From positions 1-25,320 of the forward strand of contig JAZQER010000023.1 of the NCBI GenBank assembly GCA_045539095.1: a stretch of DNA of 25,320 nucleotides, written 5' to 3'. The notes below the pieces were generated by a model. That model made no database searches. It was not told where the DNA came from and saw only the letters and a list, made by a program, of their open reading frames with translations. Below, piece after piece: positions 1 through 6,991 of the stretch; positions within the stretch are counted from its first letter, which is position 1, and every line of letters begins with the position of its first letter. The DNA is from SFWF01 sp045539095 (GTDB taxonomy: Bacteria; Bacillota; Clostridia; Oscillospirales; Acutalibacteraceae). Both the position numbers and the translations under genes were made by a program.

Positions 1-146
1 GTTTTCTTTATTGTAGAGTCGGCAATGCCCAGCTCCTTTGCCCGCTTTAGCGCGCGGACGAGAAAAAACACCGACTGCGCCAGCACGGCGGCAATTATAA
101 CGCCCACTAGCACATACAGTATAGGATGGTTAACTGAAAATCCCAT
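1..146 (-). CDS. DUF5058 family membrane protein (5' part only)
   Basis: The minus strand reads from an ATG at 146 down to the window edge, giving 48 residues that begin MGFSVNHPILYVLVGVIIAA. An AAAGGAGAG ribosome binding site lies just upstream of the ATG. The start has a short extracellular-looking stretch, then one strongly hydrophobic segment (about residues 8-30) ending in FFLVRALKRAKELGI. That NHPxLYxLVG...QSVFFLVRAxKR pattern is what I recall for the N-terminus of the DUF5058 family, multi-membrane-segment proteins of unknown transport function in Firmicutes. The remainder lies outside the window, so length and domain content cannot be checked. It is transcribed divergently from the lipoprotein gene at 517. 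Confidence 0.7.
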   Translation of the reverse strand, partial: MGFSVNHPILYVLVGVIIAAVLAQSVFFLVRALKRAKELGIADSTIKK

Positions 147-516
147 ATGTTTTCTCTCCTTTAATCTATTTTTTACATTACAAATATACCCAAACTGCAA
201 GGCATCAACCGTTTTGAAATTTGTTCAAAAGGATTTATGCCCATTAATGATGTGATTTTGGCATATTTATAGCACATCACTGCTGACAAGGTATGTTTGT
301 TCGCAATGCAAACTATCGGGAATAGTGCTTCCAGCCTTTAATAACCTGGCATATTAAACCGCACTCTACCTACTGAGCTTTGTCAATTAGAATACGGAAG
401 TTTAAAAAAATATAGAGCAAACTTCCATCTATAAAAATACATATTTTTCCAAAAGGTGTTTACAATAGTCAAAAAATGTGGTATACTCAAAACAGCAAAA
501 CCTAGGAGGTCCCATT
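147..516. other. Divergent intergenic region
   Basis: This 370-bp AT-rich stretch lies between the divergent DUF5058 and lipoprotein genes, and I see no convincing gene in it. It contains the lipoprotein promoter (459-487), a small inverted repeat TTTTGAA-N5-TTCAAAA (212-230) on the DUF5058 side, and a minus-strand stretch at 361-379 resembling a tRNA D-arm (AGCTCAGTAGGTAGAGTGC) without the rest of a tRNA. Confidence 0.5.
459..487 (+). promoter_or_regulatory. Sigma-A promoter of the lipoprotein gene
   Basis: A -35 box TTTACA (459-464) and a -10 box TATACT (482-487) are separated by 17 bp, close to the vegetative consensus. The -10 lies 29 bp before the ATG at 517, leaving a short leader that still contains the ribosome binding site. 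Confidence 0.7.
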
Positions 517-1353
517 ATGAAAAACATTTTGACAAAATTAACATTACTTATATTAATAGTAGCTTTTGCGCTGAGCTTTTCAGCTTGCAAAAAAGATGCT
601 AGCACCGCAACGGGTGATGCTGACAATGTGTCCTCTGCATCATCTGAAATGGCTTCACAGGAAACAGGAGTATCCTCTGAAAGCAGCGATGACGCCTCTT
701 CGGAAAAGCCATCGTCTTCCCCCGCACCCGAATCGAGCTCATCGTCCAAGCCCGCCGCTTCCTCAAAACCTGCAGTATCTTCTAAACCAACAGAATCTCA
801 GCCAAGCACAACAAATAAGCCTACTATAGTAGGAACATGGAGCGGTATCTTAGATATGACCGAGGCTATAAGAACCAGTATTGGAGCAGAAAATCCCTCT
901 CTTGGCAATCTTGATTTCGATTTTAAGATTGGTGCCGTTTATACATTTAAAAATGACGGCAAATACACTATGTCGTTGAATAAAAACGATTATAAGACCA
1001 GCTTTACCAATCTTATGAGATTATCAGTAAGAAGCTCATTGGAAGATTCTCTCGAAGGTACCGGTATGACGGTTGATGAATATTTGGCCCAAACAGGTAC
1101 GACGATAGACGGCCTTATAGAGCAATTCATTGATATAGATGCATTTATCGACGGCGTGGAGTTTGATATGGTCGCTAAGTATAAGATCTCGGATAACAAG
1201 CTTTATATGACCGAGTCCGAAAACGAGGAATTTATAGATGGAGAATACACTATATATGAGCTTTCAGAGACTACTCTTAAATTCACAGATGTCGTAGGAA
1301 TAGAGGAGGAAGAGCTTGGCTATGTGCTCCCCCTTATTTTAACAAAATCTTAA
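517..1353 (+). CDS. Secreted lipoprotein with Ser/Pro-rich linker
   Basis: The 278-aa product begins with a lysine-flanked hydrophobic signal peptide and a lipobox ending at Cys24 (LSFSAC), so it should be diacylated and anchored outside the membrane. Residues 25-102 form a low-complexity Ser/Pro/Glu/Lys linker with SSKPA-type repeats, probably a spacer through the cell wall. Residues 103-278 form a compact domain starting IVGTWSG and containing a YTFKNDGKYTM segment and a YKISDNKLYM segment, reminiscent of lipocalin-like or META-like beta-barrel lipoproteins of Clostridia. The function is unknown. The start at 517 is chosen because AGGAGG (504-509) precedes it at good spacing and the signal peptide begins there; an upstream in-frame ATG at 478 would add 13 residues lying over the -10 box. 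The gene is monocistronic, with its own promoter and terminator. Confidence 0.85.
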   Translation: MKNILTKLTLLILIVAFALSFSACKKDASTATGDADNVSSASSEMASQETGVSSESSDDASSEKPSSSPAPESSSSSKPAASSKPAVSSKPTESQPSTTNKPTIVGTWSGILDMTEAIRTSIGAENPSLGNLDFDFKIGAVYTFKNDGKYTMSLNKNDYKTSFTNLMRLSVRSSLEDSLEGTGMTVDEYLAQTGTTIDGLIEQFIDIDAFIDGVEFDMVAKYKISDNKLYMTESENEEFIDGEYTIYELSETTLKFTDVVGIEEEELGYVLPLILTKS

Positions 1354-1364
1354 TAAAACTCATA

Positions 1365-1398
1365 AAACATCGGGACCCTCAAGTCCCGATGTTTTTTT
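1365..1398 (+). terminator. Rho-independent terminator after the lipoprotein gene
   Basis: A 12-bp perfect stem (AAACATCGGGAC with GTCCCGATGTTT) and a 6-nt loop are followed by a run of T (1392-1398). It ends the lipoprotein transcript 11 bp after the stop codon. Confidence 0.9.
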
Positions 1399-1400
1399 AG

Positions 1401-1429
1401 TTGACTGTGAAGTAAAGTCGCTCTATAAT
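1401..1429 (+). promoter_or_regulatory. Sigma-A promoter of the MATE-AEC operon
   Basis: TTGACT (1401-1406), a 17-bp spacer and a perfect TATAAT (1424-1429) lie directly after the preceding terminator and 41 bp before the MATE start codon. Confidence 0.8.
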
Positions 1430-1470
1430 TGATTTATACTTTTCCGAGAAAAATAAAAGGAGGTGGGAAT

Positions 1471-2820
1471 ATGCAGCAAAACAAAGCAATTTTCGAAGAT
1501 ATGCCTGTACCGCGGGCTCTGGCTACCCTTGCCGTTCCCACTATAATCAGTCAGCTTATAACCATGATATACAACCTTGCCGATACGTTTTTTATCGGCA
1601 GAACGGGCGACCCTCTGAAGGTTGCGGCGGCGACCGTTTCGTTCATATTGCTATTTATGATGAATGCGCTTGCCAACCTTTTCGGTGTCGGCGGCGGAAG
1701 CCTTATCTCACGGTTGCTTGGCGAGAAAAAACCCGAGGAGGCCAAAAAAGTTGCGGCATTCAGCTTCTATGGGGCTGTTGCTATCGCTCTTTTATATGTG
1801 TTCCTGACCTACATCTTTATGGAGCCTCTGCTTATGCTTATCGGCGCCTCCGAAAACACAATAGCCTACGCCCGTGACTACGCTTTCTGGGTCGTGACCG
1901 TCGGTGGTATCCCCACTACCCTTTCTATGACTCTTGCTCACCTTCTCCGTAGCGAAGGCTATGCCCGTCAGGCAAGCTTCGGTCTTGGAATGGGCGGTGT
2001 CCTTAACATAATTCTCGACCCTCTTTTTATGTTTGTTATTCTGCCCGAAGGCATGGAGGTAAAGGGTGCTGCAATGGCTACCGCCCTTTCAAATATCTGC
2101 GTCTTCATTTATATGTTTACGGTATTTCTTAAGATGAGCCGCAATACCTGTATGTCTGCAGACATAAAAAAAGCGTTGCAGGGCGCAAATCATTCGCTTG
2201 AGGTTTTTTCGGTCGGCTTTCCGTCAGCGGTCAACACACTGCTTTCCTGCCTTTCCAACTCGACCATCAATAATCTTATGACGAGTCACGGCGACATTCC
2301 TATGGCGGCTATGGGCGTAGTTAAAAAGATAGATATGCTCCCGATGAATATCGGAATGGGCCTTTGTCAGGGAATGCTGCCGCTGGTTGCGTACAACTAC
2401 GCCGCGGGGAACTACAAGCGTATGAAAGCGGTATCGAATACCGCACGGCTTTGGGGAATAGCCTTTGCCGGTATCTGCATAATGGCTTTTCAGATATTCA
2501 CAGGGTCTATCGTCCGTTTCTTTATCGACGAGCCCGAGACCCTGAGACTCGGAACTGAGTTTTTGCGCGTCGCCTGTCTTGCAACCCCGCTTATGATAAC
2601 CAATGTTCAGATGAATTACACCTTTCAGGCAATGGGAAAAGGCCCCCAGTCCCTTCTGCTTGCCTCCTGCCGTCAGGGTCTTGTCAATATTCCGCTTCTC
2701 TTTTTGATGAATCACTTTTTCGGAATGTACGGCATTGTCTGGACTCAAGCTATCGCCGATTCGATTACTCTTATTATCTCCTTTTCGCTATATGCGGCGG
2801 TGTATAAAAAGTTAAAATAA
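1471..2820 (+). CDS. MATE family efflux transporter
   Basis: The 449-aa protein is wholly hydrophobic with about 12 predicted membrane segments, the normal size for the multidrug and toxic compound extrusion family. Family signatures include the N-terminal LAVPTIISQLITMIYNLAD stretch followed by TFFIGR, a GVGGGSLISRLLGEKK segment in the first half, and a mirrored second MatE half (about residues 225-449) with FPSAVNTLLSCLSN and NIGMGLCQGMLPLVAYNY. It probably exports cationic compounds or metabolites with Na+ or H+ antiport; the substrate cannot be read from sequence. AAAGGAGGTGG at 1456-1466 decides the start at 1471. An in-frame ATG at 1429 overlaps the -10 box and is rejected. The AEC transporter follows after 12 bp, so the two are probably co-transcribed. 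Confidence 0.93.
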   Translation: MQQNKAIFEDMPVPRALATLAVPTIISQLITMIYNLADTFFIGRTGDPLKVAAATVSFILLFMMNALANLFGVGGGSLISRLLGEKKPEEAKKVAAFSFYGAVAIALLYVFLTYIFMEPLLMLIGASENTIAYARDYAFWVVTVGGIPTTLSMTLAHLLRSEGYARQASFGLGMGGVLNIILDPLFMFVILPEGMEVKGAAMATALSNICVFIYMFTVFLKMSRNTCMSADIKKALQGANHSLEVFSVGFPSAVNTLLSCLSNSTINNLMTSHGDIPMAAMGVVKKIDMLPMNIGMGLCQGMLPLVAYNYAAGNYKRMKAVSNTARLWGIAFAGICIMAFQIFTGSIVRFFIDEPETLRLGTEFLRVACLATPLMITNVQMNYTFQAMGKGPQSLLLASCRQGLVNIPLLFLMNHFFGMYGIVWTQAIADSITLIISFSLYAAVYKKLK

Positions 2821-2832
2821 AGAGGTGCGCCA

Positions 2833-3801
2833 ATGGGAATTTTCAACCTTACCCTAAACCAGATGCTTGTAATGTTTGTCTTTATGGTGATAGGCTTTGC
2901 ACTAAGGAAAACCGGCGTACTGCCTGAAAACGCGGGCACAACACTGTCTAGGTTAGAAACATATCTTTTCATGCCCGCGATGAATTTTTTCAGTCAGCTC
3001 ACACGATGCACCCCCGTTACATTGCGAGAAAACTCAAGACTGATTATTTACGGTGGAGTTATTATTGCGGTGGCGGTAGCACTAGCCTACCCCTTAGCGA
3101 TGGTTTTCGTGCCCAAGGCAAAGGGCGACGAAAATCGTTCCTATCAGCATAACATATATAAGTATGCGATGACCTTCGGAAACTTCGGCTTTATGGGTAA
3201 TTTTATAGTTCTAGGAATCTGGGGTCAAGACGGGCTTTTTAAATATACGCTTTTTTATTTTGTTATTACGTTGGTCTGCAACACCTGGGGCATCTATCTG
3301 CTTATACCGAAGGAGCAGGGAAAGAGCTTAGGCAAAAATATAGTAAAAGGTCTAACCGCGCCGCCAACCCTAGCGTTGGTAGCGGGTTGTATTGGCGGAC
3401 TTTTGAATATAAACGGCTATATGCCCGAATTTTTAACAAGTGCCCTTTCGAATGCCTCAAACTGTATGGGTCCTGTTGCAATGGTGTTAGCGGGCGTAGT
3501 TGTCGGCGGATACAATTTCAAAAGCCTTCTCGGCGACAGGAAGGTCTATGCAGCATCGCTGTTAAGACTTATCGTAATACCTGCTCTGCTTCTCAGCATC
3601 CTTAAGCTTCTGGGAGCAGACGAGGAGGTAATAACCTTCTCGCTTATTGCCTTTGCTTTGCCGCTTGGACTTAATACTATCATTTATCCCGCAACCTATG
3701 GCGGAGATACAAAAACGGGTGCGTCTATGACTCTTATATCAAACATCCTCGGAGTCGTAACCGTTCCCATTATGTATTATATTTTTATTGTTGCAATTTG
3801 A
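2833..3801 (+). CDS. AEC family (auxin efflux carrier-like) transporter
   Basis: The 322-aa protein has about ten predicted membrane helices and begins with the typical LNQMLVMFVFMVIGFALRKTG segment of the AEC family (PF03547). The second half contains GPVAMVLAGVVVGG and ends with a FALPLGLNTIIYPATYGGD motif, also characteristic. Bacterial members export or import small organic acids such as malate or malonate; the substrate here is not identifiable. A GAGGTG ribosome binding site precedes the ATG. The gene is the second cistron of the MATE operon and is followed by a long perfect hairpin. Confidence 0.9.
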   Translation: MGIFNLTLNQMLVMFVFMVIGFALRKTGVLPENAGTTLSRLETYLFMPAMNFFSQLTRCTPVTLRENSRLIIYGGVIIAVAVALAYPLAMVFVPKAKGDENRSYQHNIYKYAMTFGNFGFMGNFIVLGIWGQDGLFKYTLFYFVITLVCNTWGIYLLIPKEQGKSLGKNIVKGLTAPPTLALVAGCIGGLLNINGYMPEFLTSALSNASNCMGPVAMVLAGVVVGGYNFKSLLGDRKVYAASLLRLIVIPALLLSILKLLGADEEVITFSLIAFALPLGLNTIIYPATYGGDTKTGASMTLISNILGVVTVPIMYYIFIVAI

Positions 3802-3841
3802 GCGTACTTGTATAAAACCAGCGTTCGAGGAAATTAAAACT

Positions 3842-3880
3842 AAAGATTAAACCCTGTCATAATGACAGGGTTTAATCTTT
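3842..3880. terminator. Perfect 19-bp palindromic hairpin, probable bidirectional terminator
   Basis: AAAGATTAAACCCTGTCAT (3842-3860) is repeated exactly in inverted orientation at 3862-3880 around a single central base. A-rich and T-rich ends fit an intrinsic terminator that could work in either direction. It lies 40 bp after the AEC stop codon and before the AraC-type gene. Confidence 0.75.
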
Positions 3881-3939
3881 ATAATCGAAAATATTTAAAT
3901 TTAGATAAAAGAAATTATAAAGCAGATAAAGTATGCCTG

Positions 3940-3968
3940 TTGTGTGAACATGTAGATTATGGTAAAAT
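3940..3968 (+). promoter_or_regulatory. Candidate promoter of the AraC-type gene
   Basis: TTGTGT (3940-3945) and TAAAAT (3963-3968) have a 17-bp spacer. The -10 ends 65 bp before the ATG at 4034. The -35 box matches consensus only partly. Confidence 0.4.
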
Positions 3969-4033
3969 GTAGGTAGTTTAAGTTAGCGGTAAAATTAGGT
4001 TTATGAGTATTTTAACACAGCAGAGGTGAAGTT

Positions 4034-4957
4034 ATGGAACATATTACTGTAGGTAGAAAGCATAACAAAGGAAAGGTCGCTTTTGTGGAGTGTATAAAGG
4101 ACGCCCCTCTTGATAACATCAATATTAAAAACAAGTGCTTTTTACTGATTATACTAACCAAAGGAAAGCTGGAATTTAAGGTTGGTGATGAGAAAGTTAT
4201 TGCTACCGCGCCATCATTTTTGTGCTTTGATGAGTCGGAAGATCCTCTTATTGTTTCAAAGTCAAAGGCTGTTTATACTTGTGTATATTTTCATCCTAAA
4301 TTTTTAAATATCAATATGACCTTTGAGCTCTTAAGATCTAAAAAGTATGACGACATTGCCACCACACATGATATGTTTATGTTAAAACCGTTTATAGACA
4401 AAACCTACGTAATACCCATTGTTGATACCCAGGTTGAAAAAATAGAACATTCTGCAGAATATATGACGAAAGAATTAGAAGAACAACGGGATTGGTATTG
4501 GTCTTGCCGAGGCCGCTCCTACTTTATGGAGATCATCATCGCCTTGGAGCGCATGTACGGTCTTATTGGTTATGGCTTGAGCCATCAGAAATCGGATAAT
4601 ACTCCTATAATCAACAATCCTAAACTTCGTGATGCTGTTCTTTTCATCGAAGGTCATTACAGCGAGAATATAACCCTTTCTGACATATCGGTTAATGCCA
4701 GAATAAACCATACTTCCCTTACCGCACTTATGAAAGAAGAGCTTGGCTGTACCGCAATAGAGTATCTGATGAAATATCGGATTACCGTATCGAAAAAGCA
4801 ACTCGCCTTTACAGAAGTGCCAATTAAAGACGTTGCTAATATAGTCGGATTCAAAACAGTACAGCACTTTAACCGACTTTTCAAAGAGCATACCGGCACA
4901 ACCCCTGCCGAATATCGAAAATCGGCAGTTCAAAGAAGAAAGGATGAGGTAAGGTGA
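4034..4957 (+). CDS. AraC/XylS family transcriptional regulator
   Basis: This 307-aa protein has a C-terminal AraC-type double helix-turn-helix domain (about residues 199-297). The first helix pair is around ITLSDISVNARINHTSLTAL and the second contains IKDVANIVGFKTVQHFNRLF followed by the family-typical GTTPAEYR. The N-terminal part (about 30-90) looks like a cupin/AraC-ligand-binding fold, with LTKGKLEFKVGDEK and FLCFDESED; no ligand can be assigned. AGAGGTGAA is placed correctly before the ATG. The gene is only 62 bp upstream of the first zinc-ribbon protein and points the same way, so those proteins are its most obvious targets or operon partners. Confidence 0.92.
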   Translation: MEHITVGRKHNKGKVAFVECIKDAPLDNINIKNKCFLLIILTKGKLEFKVGDEKVIATAPSFLCFDESEDPLIVSKSKAVYTCVYFHPKFLNINMTFELLRSKKYDDIATTHDMFMLKPFIDKTYVIPIVDTQVEKIEHSAEYMTKELEEQRDWYWSCRGRSYFMEIIIALERMYGLIGYGLSHQKSDNTPIINNPKLRDAVLFIEGHYSENITLSDISVNARINHTSLTALMKEELGCTAIEYLMKYRITVSKKQLAFTEVPIKDVANIVGFKTVQHFNRLFKEHTGTTPAEYRKSAVQRRKDEVR

Positions 4958-5019
4958 AGCAACCAGAACCTTCCCTTTACTTAACAGTATTTATTTAAAA
5001 TATTATAGGAGGAGATTTT

Positions 5020-6795
5020 ATGTCTGTTTGTCCGAACTGCGGTAAGCATTTTGAAGATTCTGAAAATTTCTGTGGCGCTTGCGGCGCTAAGCTTGAAGAG
5101 ATGTCCAAAGCCGCACAAGTTGAACAAGTATCTGAGGTTACAGAAGCTGCCCAAGCCAAGGAGGGCGCTCAAACCGAGGCTGCGTTTGAAGCCGTAGAGC
5201 AGGTTGAAAATGAAACCGAGACCGAGCTTACTCTACCAAAGCGTCGCTTTGGCGTTAATAAAAAGCTGATCGGCTTTGGTGTGGCGGCGCTTGCAATAAT
5301 TATTTGTCTCGCCATCGGCGTTTCCACCCTCTTTACGGATAGCGCGCCTAACTATTCCCTTTATATAAAGGACGGAGAGCTTTTGTACTACGGTATGCAG
5401 GGTGAGCCATGGCAGGTTGCCGATGATATGTATAGCGCTTATGGCTATTTTAATCTTGTGTCCAATGACAGAGACAAAATATTCTTCCAGCAGGATGGTG
5501 ACCTATACTATCGCGAGATAAATTCAAAAAACGAACCCACGGAACTTGGCACACACGTATCGTCCTATACCGTAAGCCGGGACGGAAAGCGCGTTGCCTT
5601 CAAAAACACCGAAAGCAGCCTTTACATACACGATTTTAAGGAACGAACTAAGATAGATTCAGAAGTCTCAAGCATTATCGGATGTTCCGAAAATCTTAAC
5701 AAGATCGTTTATACCAAGAATTATATTCAAAATTGTTTAGGTGACATCAAATTCGATCTTTATCTTTACGACGGAAAAGAGACCGTTAGGCTTGAGACAG
5801 ATGTCTCATATGCAAATGTGAGCAACGATCTATCGGTTGTTTACTATCAAAAGAATAATGACTTATACTCCCAAAGCGGCACAAACTCCAGCAAAATAAT
5901 CGCTGAAGATATTTCACAAATCATAGCCGTTTACGAAAGCGGCGAGGTCTATTACGCCAAAAATGACAAGCAAGACGAAGGCTGGCGCGTCAAACCGATG
6001 TCTGTTTACTACTACGACGGCAAAAAATCTCTTCTTGTTGCAGAAAAGATATCCTCCGCCCTACCTATAAGTCCTGATACCCCCATCCTCGCTTACAGCA
6101 TTGATGCAGCTTACAATGCTAATTTTGTTCCTCAACAAGATGATCTTCTAAGCTATTACATAGCCGTAAAAGACAATTCATCTTCTGTAGACGGTTGGTA
6201 CGACTTTGTCACATCACCCGACGGAAAGAGCATTTATTACCTTGAAAAAGAGCGTGATGACGATGCTTTCGTTGAACAACAGGCTGAACATGATCTTTAC
6301 AAGATAGATGTATTAGGCAATAAAATCGGTGAGCCCAAATTGTATGATACCGATGTTTCGCTCTACTCCGGTATACATATCGAAGAGGACGGCACCGTTT
6401 GGTATTTCAAGGATTACACCTTCGGCTACGCTACCCTTTATAAAGACAAAAAGAAAATTGAAAGCAATGTGGACCCTCTGTCAACTTCCTATTGCTCCGA
6501 TTCCAAGACACTCGCATATTATGTTGATCAAAACACCGACGTTCAAGGCTACACCAGCGGAACGCTATATTTTAGCCTCAACGGCAAGATGCCCGTAAAG
6601 GTCGCCGAAGATGTTTACCACTTCCAGTTCACTCCGGACGGACAGATGCTGTATCTTAAGGACAGAAGCGAACAGAGCGGCGAAGGAGACCTGTATCTCA
6701 ATAAGTTCAGCAAGAAATCCGAGCATATAGATGAAGATGTCAGCGAGCTTTTGCCTGTATACACTGTCGATTATATACAGGAGGTCTTTCATTAA
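5020..6795 (+). CDS. Zinc-ribbon, single-pass membrane protein with repeat-containing ectodomain (paralogue 1)
   Basis: This 591-aa protein begins with a zinc ribbon (C4, C7, C18, C21; CPNC and CGAC) of the kind found at the N-terminus of many Clostridia membrane proteins. A charged, Glu-rich linker (about 26-76) and one membrane helix (about 83-105) follow. By the positive-inside rule the ribbon is cytoplasmic and the remaining 485 residues are outside. The ectodomain contains recurring short blocks such as YSLYIKDGELLYYG, FFQQDGDLYYRE, SLYIHDFKERTKIDSEV and YYYDGKKSLLVAEKI, spaced roughly 40-50 residues. This suggests a beta-propeller of TolB/DUF5050-like type, but I cannot prove the fold. 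AGGAGGAG at 5008-5015 decides the start. It shares its order and many blocks with the next gene, so they are a tandem duplication. The function is unknown; a sensory or envelope role is inference. Confidence 0.8.
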   Translation: MSVCPNCGKHFEDSENFCGACGAKLEEMSKAAQVEQVSEVTEAAQAKEGAQTEAAFEAVEQVENETETELTLPKRRFGVNKKLIGFGVAALAIIICLAIGVSTLFTDSAPNYSLYIKDGELLYYGMQGEPWQVADDMYSAYGYFNLVSNDRDKIFFQQDGDLYYREINSKNEPTELGTHVSSYTVSRDGKRVAFKNTESSLYIHDFKERTKIDSEVSSIIGCSENLNKIVYTKNYIQNCLGDIKFDLYLYDGKETVRLETDVSYANVSNDLSVVYYQKNNDLYSQSGTNSSKIIAEDISQIIAVYESGEVYYAKNDKQDEGWRVKPMSVYYYDGKKSLLVAEKISSALPISPDTPILAYSIDAAYNANFVPQQDDLLSYYIAVKDNSSSVDGWYDFVTSPDGKSIYYLEKERDDDAFVEQQAEHDLYKIDVLGNKIGEPKLYDTDVSLYSGIHIEEDGTVWYFKDYTFGYATLYKDKKKIESNVDPLSTSYCSDSKTLAYYVDQNTDVQGYTSGTLYFSLNGKMPVKVAEDVYHFQFTPDGQMLYLKDRSEQSGEGDLYLNKFSKKSEHIDEDVSELLPVYTVDYIQEVFH

Positions 6796-6893
6796 TTTCA
6801 GCCATTTACCGATCACCTCACAAAATATGTGCTACTTTACTCTCAATATAATCAAATTTTGTCGAAAAAACGAACTATTTATTAACAAAACGA

Positions 6894-6922
6894 TTGATTG
6901 TAACGGCAAATTATGATATATT
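6894..6922 (+). promoter_or_regulatory. Candidate promoter of zinc-ribbon paralogue 2
   Basis: TTGATT (6894-6899) and TATATT (6917-6922) are separated by 17 bp within the 196-bp gap between the paralogues. A second possibility, TTGACA (6949-6954) with TATATT (6971-6976) and a 16-bp spacer, would start transcription inside the ribosome binding site and is therefore less likely. Confidence 0.45.
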
Positions 6923-6991
6923 ATGGTCATAAAACATATTATCATCCGTTGACAGAATGTTTTTACATATTATATTGCAGGAGGAAAAATT

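Noticed and set aside
361..440. A tRNA gene on the minus strand
   Set aside because: Only the D-arm matches; there is no GGTTCRA T-loop, no acceptor pairing and no anticodon stem.
6949..6976. TTGACA/TATATT as the main promoter of zinc-ribbon paralogue 2
   Set aside because: The predicted start point falls inside the AGGAGG ribosome binding site, so the transcript would lose it; the upstream pair at 6894-6922 is preferred.
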